DNA of 64,000 bases from Rhodosporidiobolus odoratus. Lineage: Eukaryota; Basidiomycota; Microbotryomycetes; Sporidiobolales; Sporidiobolaceae. Position 1 is the first letter of the stretch; every line of letters begins with the position of its first letter. Made by a program: the position numbers and the translations under genes. This document shows positions 55,967 through 64,000 of this stretch, piece by piece. Where the stretch lies: the NCBI GenBank assembly GCA_034387635.1, contig JAOANU010000016.1, positions 806,001 through 870,000 of the forward strand. Direction: 5' to 3'. The notes under the pieces were generated by a model. It made no database searches. It worked only from the letters and a program-made list of their open reading frames with translations, and had not been told where the DNA came from.

Positions 55967-57961
55967 GACCGAGGGTGGTGGGAGGTGTAGGCAGGTCTGT
56001 TCCTTCGATTGAGTCTGACTGTAACGTGGTAGCGAGGTTAGCAGAGAGAGAAGGAAGGAAACGGGAACAGTGACGAGAGAGGAAAGAATCCAGACCAAGG
56101 CGAAGGCGAAGTGCGGGGAGAGCCGGTCAAACTCGTCAGTTGGTTGATCACTCCTCGACCGTGCAGGTAGACGGAGACTGTACGCACAACTGGTCGGTGA
56201 GAGTACGCTGTCCAAACCAGCAGAGCCCGAGCGAGAGGAGGACTTCTCTCTGCTGGGCCTGTGTCCGAAGCTCCTCTCGATCACCTCCTTTCTTGTCGCT
56301 GTCCTTTTTTGCCAAACAGGCAGGTCGCTCAACTGCCCAGCCTCGGCACAGCGGGCTCGTCTCCTCTCGCTCGCTCACCGCGATCACCGATGCCGTGAAC
56401 GTCAAGAGGCGATGACGATGTCCGGAGACGCGGTTTTTCTTTTCTCAGCGCCCAATTCTCGCATTGGCAACTACAAAGTCTTCCACTGACACAGGCTTGC
56501 AGGTTGCCAGGATGGAACACAGGTGATTAGGTTGTCCTAGTACGGAAGAGTCTGTGAAGATTGGACGAAGAAAAGCGTCAGCATCACCAGTTCAGCGGTA
56601 CCTTGACTGCTTTGCCCAAACCTCCGCCTCGCGCGCCTCCTGCATATTGAGCGCGCCGACCATACAAAGGAGAGGAGAGAACTCTGTTCAGAGTGGTGTT
56701 GACGTATTATAAATCTTGTGTTTCTTCAGACGATCCCGGTCTAACGGGCGTCGGTAGTTGTGATTATGGCAGATTGTATCATCCGGTGAGGGTTTCTCCC
56801 GCTCCTTCGTATGGTTCCGCGTACTCCCTCGTCGTATTGGCAAACGGTAGAGACGATATAACGCACCTGGCAGCAAGCAGCAAAAAAATCGTCCACCCTC
56901 CATGTCGAGATTTCGGACAGCAGTGTGCGAGCAGACAGATATAGCTTGGCGCTGTGTACGGTGTAGAGCTGAGGGCAATTGAGATCAACAGGAGCAAGCG
57001 ATGGGCTGGTGCGGGAAGGAAGAGAAGAGGAGGAAGCGTGGAGGAAGGCGAGCTTTTCAAAGAAGCTGCGCATACACCCAGGTAAGCCTGATGGGACGAT
57101 AGAGAGAGATGGTCGAGTACATACGGGAGAGTCCAGCAATATCGATTACCGGCACACCCCCTCCCAAGTCCAGCTGGAGGCGAGAAGTGGGAACGCAGTT
57201 TAGTATGACGCGGGTGAGGAGGAATGCGTTGGTACGTCGATGGGCGAGTTAGCGGCTGGTGCAGCCGGACCGTAAGCTAGAGACTGAGTGGGAAACGCCT
57301 TGAGCTGTACGACCACAGCTATGTGACCAGGACCACAATCGATGGCGCAGGCAGAGCGCATACTGTCCTCACTTCGGAACTCCCTTCATTTCCTGCCCCA
57401 TCCTGACTTGGCGAAATCTGCTGTAACTGCTGCCGAACTCATCTTCTCGACGATCATTTCGCCGCCTAGCCGCTGTAGCAAATTACACCCGACGTCGCCG
57501 GACCCACAAGGTGAATATTTGAATCTCGGTCCTTCGCACTTCTCACAAATCGGCAGCGACAGCGAGCAAACAGCGCCGATCCTTGTCTAGTCGAGTGCGC
57601 AACGCAGATAGACTGGGGATGGACCAGCTGCCACGCGCGAGGGGCACGAAAGGAACGCCGGTGCCCGCTAATCATAAGTGCTTCAAGAGGATCATGGGCT
57701 GTCGAGGCCGCGGACGAACCGCATGGCAGGTATTCGTTACGCCAGCAGCGTGTACTGACCCTGTTGCATTCGCCGCAGAACACCTCGCCGCGTCTTGTCA
57801 GTGTAGCGCTCCTATCGTCTCTTCCTTGGCGCCTTTTCTCGCCGTCTTTACCCCCAAGCGACTCGCCCACCATACCCTTCTTCTCCTCCTTCCGCCCGAC
57901 GCTTTTCTGCAAGTCTCTGCGCCCCCTATACTATTCCTGCAACCCGATCAAGCGCACCTTC
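55967..57961. other. Two-kilobase gap with no confirmed gene
   Basis: The first 370 bases are an in-frame extension of the Ser-rich ORF and may be its leader. 56690-57230 is less GC-rich; a minus-strand frame there begins MRSFFEKLAFLHASSSSLPS, which has some protein character but no recognisable motif or complete spliced model. A plus-strand frame from the ATG at 57342 (MAQAERILSSLRNSLHFLP) could be a small gene or the leader of the HD hydrolase. I see no RNA gene. Confidence 0.3.
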
Positions 57962-58870
57962 ATGTCCCTCCCCCAAACCTCCGCTTCCGCGCTCCCCCAG
58001 CTGCTCTCCGCCTTCCACTTTGCGGCCGTTGCTCATTCCCAACAGCGACGCAAGTCGGCACGGGCACCAGCGTACATCGAGCACCCTCTCGACGTTGCAA
58101 GGCGACTAGCCGATGCCGGCAGCAGCCTGCATCCCGATCCGCCGGTCGAAATACTCATGGCGGCGGTCCTGCACGATACGATTGAAGATACCAATACGAC
58201 GGCTCAAGATCTGCTGGACAAGTTCGGAGAAGAGGTGACGCGGATAGGTGCGTGTTGGCTACTCCTGCCGGTGCCAGCGATGCTGGGAGCTCGAGATTGA
58301 CTTCTCGTTATTTGTCTCTTCCTCTGACATTGCAGTGCTCGAATGCTCAGACGACACGTACCTGCACAAGGAAGCGCGAAAGCAAGCGCAAATAGACTCG
58401 GCCCCGCACAAATCGGATGAAGCCAGTGCGCTGCCTTGTCTTTCCACTCTGTCAATGCTCTTCGTGTCTGACCGAAACCTCCGCACCCTCTCCTTCGTCT
58501 CTACGCATCTCTGATCGCTGCCTTCATCTCGCCCTTCGCGTCTCTCCGCGTCCGCAGAACACGTCAAACTCGCCGACAAGCTCTCCAACCTGACCGACCT
58601 CATCTCGGTCGAGGGACGGCCCAAAGGCTGGTCGGTTGCACGGATACAAGAATACTTCGTCTGGAGCAAGCGAGTAACAGACAGTGCGTCCACTGCGCTT
58701 TCCCCTTTGGTTTCTATTCGCTCTTTCGTCAATGGCTGAAGCTCATTTCGAGCGGAGCAGGCTGCAAGCACGTCAACCCGGGTCTTGGAGATCAGCTGGA
58801 AGAGCTCTACAAGACTGGAACGTTCGTACATGGCGGAAAGAGCTTTAAGTGTCATCCAACCTACAAGTGA
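57962..58870 (+). CDS. MESH1/SpoT-type HD-domain hydrolase
   Basis: A metazoan SpoT homolog-1 (HDDC3) type hydrolase; such enzymes remove the 3'-diphosphate of (p)ppGpp and, in animals, act as NADPH phosphatases. It begins MSLPQTSASALPQLLSAFHF, then AVAHSQQRRKSARAPAYIEHPLDVA (H of the HD motif), ILMAAVLHDTIEDTNT (H-D and E-D, metal and catalytic), FGEEVTRI|VLECSDD, AKHVKLADKLSNLTDLI (the late Asp ligand) and WSVARIQEYFVWSKRV. The C-terminus is GCKHVNPGLGDQLEELYKTG. No synthetase domain is present, as expected. Introns follow the I of TRI (donor GTGCGT) and the Ala of DEA (donor GTGCGC). Length ~190 residues matches MESH1. The substrate in fungi is not settled. Confidence 0.9.
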
Positions 58871-59151
58871 ACGGCACTTCCTCCTCTCCGTCCTTCGACG
58901 TCCGAGAATGTCCAGCAAGAGCCGCTCCTCCTCGGCGCCTCCTGGCTAATCTCGAGCGTAGCAGAAGGGCCTCGAACCATGGCCTGCGATATTCTGGCTC
59001 ACGCCGGTCTAATCCCAAATGGCTGAACATTGGCATCTTGCCCTCGCTCACTCTGCCTCTTATCTCCTTTATCTAACACCCTAGCAGCGGGTGTAGTCTC
59101 TTAGCCCTCGCTGATCCCCGGCGTGGCGAACCCCGTCAACTCCCGCGATAC

Positions 59152-60072
59152 ATGGGCCGCGAATCCATCTCCTCTGCAACCCTTCTTTTCGGCACCCAAG
59201 TCTACTCCGCTTCCCTCTATTTCACCTTCCTCTCCTTCCTCGAAGTCTCCAGGGCGCTCGACACTCTCCGCCTCCTCCAGCTCCGTAAACAGGCCGGCAC
59301 CCTCAAGGTTGGAAATGGAAACCCGGCGGCGCTGGTAGTAGGAAAGATTCCCGAGGAAGTCTGGGGGATAATCAGGCGGAAGGCTTATTCTGTGGCGAGA
59401 GACATAGCGAGGGCGGAGGAGAGAAAGCACCTTGCGATGGCGATGTGCGCGACATGCAGGAATAACTCGAGGGCGGAGGGGGACGAAGGCGCTGATGGCG
59501 GAAAGGGTGGATGGTGCCAGTACCCACCTTTCAAGGTCGCGCCATATGGGTCTGACTCGACGCAGCGGTGCGTTGCGTGTGTCAGCGGCGGGGAGGAGGT
59601 CATGAAACAAATCTTTGCAGTCGTGAGTCCCGAGTCTCGCTGCTTTCACCATCTCTTTCTTCCGTGTTATGGCTCATGCTTTGTACTCCAGGATGTCAAT
59701 CTTCTACTCGCTCGATATGGCCTCGCTTGTACCTGGCGACACACCTCGCGAGAATCGGACGACACACTCTGGCCAGAAAACGATCTCAGCATGCGAGACC
59801 GCCGACATCCTCTAGAGATCGCCATCATCTCCCCAGCCCTACCCAGCAAAGGTCCGATGCGTATCCTGGGGACCGTCGGAACCGCTTCGACGGGCAGGTT
59901 TGATGAGGAGATTTCGGAAACGCTGGGCGCGGGGGATATTGTCGCGCTGGTGGAAAAGCACGATCAGAAGTATGCGGCTTTCTTTCGGGACTGGGATGTG
60001 GAGTTGCCGGATCCGGAGCTAGATGGGCAGCCAGGATTGATGGTACATATGCGGCTGGACTGGTTTGAGTAG
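59152..60072 (+). CDS. F-box-like hypothetical protein
   Basis: I do not assign a function. Early residues are hydrophobic (LLFGTQVYSASLYFTFLSFL), then KIPEEVWGIIRRKAYSVARDI, which resembles the L-P-x-E-V/I-W core of an F-box, followed by ERKHLAMAMCATCRNNS. The region then includes Cys pairs CATC and RCVAC. After a probable 69-base intron (59623-59691) comes DVNLLLARYGLACTWRHTSR, and a conserved-looking PLEIAIISPALPSK...TVGT and a C-terminus VHMRLDWFE. Such an F-box start followed by an unrelated C-terminus is common in fungi. The frame is open through the intron. The minus strand is also open here (59101-59652) but lacks protein character. Confidence 0.55.
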   Translation: MGRESISSATLLFGTQVYSASLYFTFLSFLEVSRALDTLRLLQLRKQAGTLKVGNGNPAALVVGKIPEEVWGIIRRKAYSVARDIARAEERKHLAMAMCATCRNNSRAEGDEGADGGKGGWCQYPPFKVAPYGSDSTQRCVACVSGGEEVMKQIFAVVSPESRCFHHLFLPCYGSCFVLQDVNLLLARYGLACTWRHTSRESDDTLWPENDLSMRDRRHPLEIAIISPALPSKGPMRILGTVGTASTGRFDEEISETLGAGDIVALVEKHDQKYAAFFRDWDVELPDPELDGQPGLMVHMRLDWFE

Positions 60073-60589
60073 ATCAAGTCGGAACGGGGAAACCACGGCT
60101 CAATCCCCGTTACACACCTATATGTCTTGACCTTCCTAGCTGTACAGAGCTGTTCTTCTTGCCCAGCGCCGGGCGGTAGCGCTTGAGGGGGTAGGCAGGC
60201 AAAGCCCGAGGGAAAGGACCCGGCGACCTTTGAGCTGTTTCCTGTGTCGGCCACTATGATGCTACGTTCGGCGCCGAATTTGCTTGTGGCGACACGGACA
60301 ACTGAAACCTTCTGCGCGCTCGCGCGGTGCGAACCCGCGGTAGAAAGCACAAGAAGCTGGTTTACCGACTTGAGAAGGTCCCTTCGCTGTCCTTCCTGGC
60401 TCACCTCTTCGCCTCTGTCGGGCTACATAAGCTGGCTCTGACCCTTCGCTCTCCCTCATCCCACTATCACAGGACTGTTCTCATCTCTGCTCACGTACCA
60501 GCACCCCGCGTGAGTTGGCTCGCCCCTATGTTTCGCTATTCTGAAGCTGACTTTTCCTTTTCTTCGCAGCCGAATCAATTATCCACATC
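60073..60589. other. Intergenic region before the third small mitochondrial protein
   Basis: The end, with CTTTTCTTCGCAG just before the leader CCGAATCAATTATCC, suggests a 5'UTR intron of the downstream gene. No coding sequence found. Confidence 0.4.
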
Positions 60590-60975
60590 ATGACCGCTCT
60601 TCGCCACACGATCGCCTCATCTTCCCGTCGTTTACCTTCGACCGTGGCCTCAGTAGCCCGGCCTCAAGCCTCTACCACCCCTCACGCTTTTCATCCTCCG
60701 CGATACACTCTCAGGGTACGTTCCACCTCTTTTCTTCGCCTCTTCTTCTTCGTGCTTACAGTTCGCCCCTGCAGGAGCGCTTTGACAAGTTCGTACCCAT
60801 CGAAGCGTGCCCCCTCATCGCCCTCTGCCTTACCATGTCCACCTTTGGCCTCTCTTGGGGCATCAAGGCGTTCAATGCCGTACCGGGCGAGTTGAGGCTG
60901 ACGCCGGCGAGATTCAAGGAGAGCGGACAGAGCAAGCCATGGGAGGATGAGAGGGCGTTGCAAGGGAGATGGTAG
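60590..60975 (+). CDS. Small mitochondrial single-span protein C (B12D/MLRQ-like)
   Basis: Spliced length is about 105 residues. The N-terminus MTALRHTIASSSRRLPSTVA and SVARPQAS is Ser/Arg-rich, a likely presequence, ending with the intron (donor GTACGT after CTCAG) that leads to ERFDKFVPIEACPLIALCLTM and STFGLSWGIKAFNAVPGELRL. One hydrophobic span is present, PLIALCLTMSTFGLSWGI, followed by T-P-A-R-F and a polar C-terminus ending ALQGRW. The pattern, presequence, P-x-E-x-x-P-L then one span and a short polar tail, is like that of the tandem pair at 8.5-10.4 kb and of small B12D/NDUFA4-type inner-membrane subunits. Function unproven. Confidence 0.6.
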
Positions 60976-61830
60976 ACTGGTGCTGCTGAATCCGAGGTCA
61001 GCATTTGTTGCTTGTATCGTAGGCACGCTATACTGTTTTCTCCCATACCTGAGTTTGTACTGGACTCCAGTTGGAGTGTGATAAGAGGAGAGTCGCGTGA
61101 GCAAGACGAAGAGGTCTCGGGCGAGAGGCGGAAAGAGGGTGAGAAAATCAGATCCATGACCCCAGTGCAAAGCGCGTCTGACGCACCCTTGAGCACCTTG
61201 CAGACGAGCAGAAGGTACTTGAGGGTCAGTAGAGCTCGAGAGGCGGTACACCTGGCCGGTAAGTTGCGTAGGAAAACCGGCGAAAAAGGAAAGGAAAAAA
61301 CACATCGTACACGCCACCGCACATTACCTGTTCCCTGCATCTGTCGCAATGGCATCGACCGGCTATAAGGCTGTCCGTTGGTGCGCCGCCCTACTTGTCT
61401 CTTGCAGAGAGAGCAGGATTCGAAATGTTGTAGGCGTTGTCTGGGTGAGTGTCCTCTTCGTCGGACAAGTCAGAGGAGTGGCAGATAAGAGAGCTCGGGG
61501 GCTGCCGCAAGATCCCATTTTTGCATCGCCTTGCTAGCAGCGCTTGGACGAAGAGCTGCAGCTGGGCTGCTCGCAGCGTTGCATCGTGGAGCGAGACTGA
61601 GCTGGGTGACGACGGTTTCCCAGCGAATTCCCAGCTGCTCCCTTTCGACGCCTACCACAACCGTCGATCCACTCACGCCAGGTTGGCAAGCGCTACAGCA
61701 GACGCACTATAGCTCTCTCCGACTGTCGACAGTCGATACATTCCCGCTCGCCCTTCCTGTCTCTCCGTCAAGGCCTACACTTCGACGTCCTCGTCCACCT
61801 TCAAAGGTCTCCTGGACAGCAGTATCGACT
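60976..61830. other. Intergenic region, no convincing gene
   Basis: Open frames occur on both strands (one minus-strand frame of 208 codons overlaps the small gene) but lack motifs. It should contain the MYND-gene promoter. A short 5' exon of the MYND gene cannot be excluded. Confidence 0.35.
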
Positions 61831-62766
61831 ATGACCAACACGCCGAGTCTTCAATCTCGCTGCTGCGTCTGCGGTGACTTAGCAAGGGAGCGCTGTGCGC
61901 CTTGCGGTGCCGCTGGAGTTGAGATCCGTTTTTGCTCGAGAGAACATCAGAAGCTGGTACGCTTGCTGTCTCTTTTGCTCTTCCTGCGGTGACTAGAGCT
62001 GAGTAGCGATCGCGTGCGGTAGATCTGGTCCGCCCACAAGCACATCTGCGGTCCGAACCATCAATCGCCGTTTCGCTTCCCGAGCCCTTCGCAGGATGAA
62101 GTGGATAGTATGAAGGCCAAGCTGGGCGACAAGTTGAGCTCGCGTAAGAAGGACGAAACCAGGACTTATGCCGACGAGATCGCCCAGAACCTAGAATGCA
62201 GTCTCGAAGAAGTATCTGTACGTCTCGTTCGATGTACGGCACGGCGACTTGTGCCTATCCATGCTGATCTTTGCCTTGGCCAGACCACTCTCGACTATCT
62301 CACCACGTCTGAAAGTGCGACGCTCCCAGCTGCCGGCACCGCTGCCGTTATTTGCACGATCCGGAACTACTACACGGCCAATTCTCGTTTCGACCTGCCT
62401 GACGATGGTATCAGGCCCCCTCTGTCTTACCACTCAAACACGCTTTTGAGCCTTCTCGCCGCTATATTTGCAGACGAGACGGGGTCGCCGGGGGATGCAG
62501 CGGGCTACCCTGTAGGTGAGGCCTGGTACGGCAAACTCCTGACGCACGCAGACGCTGCTCTCGCTCTTCTCGACCTCGAGCGCCAATACGACGAGCGTGG
62601 AAACCGCGCAAAGTCTGAGGAGATGCTTCGGCTCTACCTCGATAGGCTTGAAGGTGTCCGCAAGTTGGCAGACGAGCTCATGGATGAGAAGAAGGCGAGG
62701 AAGTTCAGGCTTGCGCTGGCGTTTGCGACGGGCGAGGAGGGCGAAGACGGAAACATCTTTCTGTAG
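61831..62766 (+). CDS. MYND zinc-finger protein
   Basis: The N-terminal MYND finger reads CCVCGDLARERCAPCG and FCSREHQKLIWSAHKHICG: Cys-x2-Cys, Cys-x2-Cys, then C-S-R-E-H-Q...W-x-x-H-K-x-x-C, all eight ligand positions present. MYND fingers bind proline-rich peptides of partner proteins. The rest is helical: MKAKLGDKLSSRKKDETRTY, TTLDYLTTSESATLPAAGT, TLLSLLAAIFADETG, YGKLLTHADAALALLDLERQYD, MLRLYLDRLEGVRKLADEL and ARKFRLALAFATGE. No SET domain motif is visible, so it is not a SMYD methyltransferase. Introns fall after QKL (donor GTACGC) and after EVS (donor GTACGT). The function is unknown. Confidence 0.8.
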
Positions 62767-63022
62767 CGCTCAAGTCCAGGCGAAAGGTTAGTTACCTCAA
62801 GAGTTGTCTACTCGATTCGATCAAAAATTGTGAGAAGCGCCGAGCAAGGCTTCACGTCGTGAAAAAACCGCTCTTTCCGACTGTGAGCTTGCGTACGTGG
62901 TGAGAGACGCAGACAGTGGTGAGTCAGAAGTGAGCATTGGGCAAATGCAGGAGTAACAGTTATATGGTACAAGGGGTCCAACCTATAAATTCTATCTCTC
63001 AGCAGTTGACCAACCGCCCTAC
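62767..63022. other. Convergent 3' gap between the MYND gene and tafazzin
   Basis: Only 256 bases separate the two stops. No gene seen. Confidence 0.4.
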
Positions 63023-64000
63023 TCACCACAGTATCCGACTCGGAGGCTGCTTTTGCACTTCCTCTACCCTCTCTCCCAACTTCATCAACCCCTGCCGCAT
63101 AGCCTCCGCAATCTCGCTTCGCATCCTCCCTATTTCGGCCGGCTCCTCCTGCAAATCCTGCCCGACTGGCCGGTCGTAGGTTGAGGGTCGCCATGGTGTA
63201 GGATACTTGGCTCTGTAGGCGTCGACGAGCGGGTCGACGACGTGATTCAGGGGCTGACCAAAGAGGATGGTGATGTCTTTGCCAAAGTTTGGTAGATATC
63301 TTGGCCATACACGAGGCTCGTCCATGACTTGCTCGAAGCCTGTGGATACTTTACTGAGCTCAATGTTACTCCAGGGAAGAGGCCTAAACGCACCTCGCAG
63401 GAAGATAGGGATGATGAGCGGTGGTCGCTCGCATTCCATCAACATCCGACTGACCCCCCATTTCAGCCGTCGCAGCTCGTGCAGCGTCTCCTGCTTGATT
63501 CGACCTTCTGGGTACATGTGTACCTGTGACGAGAACGGTCAGCGTCGTCCCCAAGCGGTCTAAGGAGAAAGAGCGCACCCATTGCCCTGCATCCAGCTTT
63601 TTCACCGACTCGTCGATCGCCTTCTGATAGATCCCCTTGCCTCGAAAAGTTTCGATGACCTGTCCTTTCTCGAAAAACCACCGATCCCACTTGCCCTGCA
63701 CCGCCAGAAAGAACCAGTCAACTCGCTATCCACCCGGCTCGCCCAAGAAAAAGGCCACAACGTACATTGAACATGACATCGCTCGCGCCGAGGGTCCATC
63801 GCAATGTTCGAGAGTTCAGAAAGTTCTGGAGAGGAAGCACACCCCAGGTGAAAGGTTCGTCAACCCTGTTCATCAAAAGTCCCCAAGATCAGCTTCGCTC
63901 CTCATCCAGGGCCTGCGGCGATGTGCAAAGTGGCCGTACACAGAGATATGGTTTGATACTGTAGCATGGGCGGATCAGCGAGCATGAACAAGCGTTACGA
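63023..64000 (-). CDS. TAZ1: Tafazzin (cardiolipin transacylase), 5' end outside window
   Basis: A phospholipid-lysophospholipid transacylase that remodels cardiolipin in mitochondria. The acyltransferase HxxxxD motif is seen as S-N-H-I-S-V-V-D-E-P, then PFTWGVLPLQNF, TLRWTLGASDVMF, KWDRWFFEKGQVIETFRGKG, KLDAGQWVHMYPEGRIKQ (the second acyltransferase motif), PPLIIPIFLRGFEQVMDEP, YLPNFGKDITILFGQPLN and a C-terminus ending PSRILW. The motif His and Asp are in different exons: a 19-nt exon (63940-63958) holds N-H-I-S, joined after an intron ending GAACAG to V-D-E-P. The gene begins beyond position 64000, so the N-terminus is missing. Family identity is clear from the motif order and the tafazzin-specific F-E-K-G-Q-V-I-E-T-x-R-G. 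Confidence 0.93.
63940..63958 (-). other. Nineteen-base exon of tafazzin with the catalytic His
   Basis: TATCAAACCATATCTCTGT lies between CTACAG and donor GTACGG. It encodes part of S-N-H-I-S-V. The following exon starts GGTTGACGAACC, so the HxxxxD motif is split. Confidence 0.8.

Noticed and set aside
59101..59652. Minus-strand 183-codon frame opposite the F-box-like gene
   Set aside because: No start context, no motif; the plus-strand frame gives the L-P-x-E-x-W core and continues through a splice to a protein-like C-terminus.
60691..61317. 208-codon minus-strand frame overlapping the small mitochondrial gene
   Set aside because: The overlapping plus-strand exon has a presequence and membrane span; the antisense frame is composition driven.
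61410..61440. GATTCGAAAT resembling a tRNA TψC arm
   Set aside because: No complementary stems nearby and no A box upstream.
1..64000. CRISPR arrays, insertion sequences, LTRs or plasmid-type origins
   Set aside because: No regularly spaced repeats, transposase or integrase motifs, or long terminal repeats were seen on either strand.

Overview
The window looks like nuclear DNA from a basidiomycete yeast of the Rhodotorula/Sporobolomyces type (Microbotryomycetes); this is inferred. The reasons are a GC-rich sequence, very intron-dense genes on both strands with introns mostly of 45-100 nt, donors mostly GTACGT, GTGCGT, GTAAGY or GTGAGY, a fungal phenylalanine ammonia-lyase, a p67phox-like NoxR, and cytosine/pyrimidine-rich leaders before start codons. 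I see no transposon, rRNA, tRNA or CRISPR array. All gene models were spliced by eye, so exon edges are inferences unless a base position is stated.

Layout. 0.6-8.2 kb: a PTC7-like mitochondrial PP2C phosphatase, then PAL and an Aly/REF-type mRNA export factor on the minus strand. 8.5-11.2 kb: two tandem small mitochondrial single-span proteins and a small Cys-rich ORF. 11.5-18 kb: a long Ser/Pro-rich membrane protein, a TPR protein and an HMG-box protein. 18.5-30 kb: a CigA/O-fucosyltransferase-like glycosyltransferase, a condensation-type acyltransferase, a seven-span membrane protein and an FHA-domain tail-anchored protein. 30-36 kb: NoxR, a small orphan and a putatively N-myristoylated orphan. 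37-44 kb: a KpsF-like SIS protein, thiamine pyrophosphokinase, RBX1, IMP2 and a mitochondrial hotdog thioesterase. 44-54 kb: a GH47 mannosidase, a small orphan, ERV2, geranylgeranyl diphosphate synthase and DPH5. 54-64 kb: a Ser-rich regulator-like protein, a MESH1-type HD hydrolase, an F-box-like orphan, a third small mitochondrial protein, a MYND-finger protein and the C-terminal part of tafazzin, running off the end.

The genes are ordinary housekeeping and regulatory genes without operon logic. Themes recur: mitochondrial proteins (PTC7, three small proteins, IMP2, thioesterase, tafazzin), ER/Golgi glycan and disulfide processing (GH47, ERV2, glycosyltransferase), and isoprenoid/phenylpropanoid entry enzymes (GGPP synthase, PAL), which are 45 kb apart and not a cluster.

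The most unusual signal is in gene structure. Several conserved genes can be read correctly only with microexons: 5 nt in PAL; 7, 13 and 10 nt in RBX1; 19 nt in tafazzin, carrying the catalytic His. Two introns, in PAL and IMP2, start with GC instead of GT. Two other introns are multiples of three and stop-free, so their retention would keep the frame.
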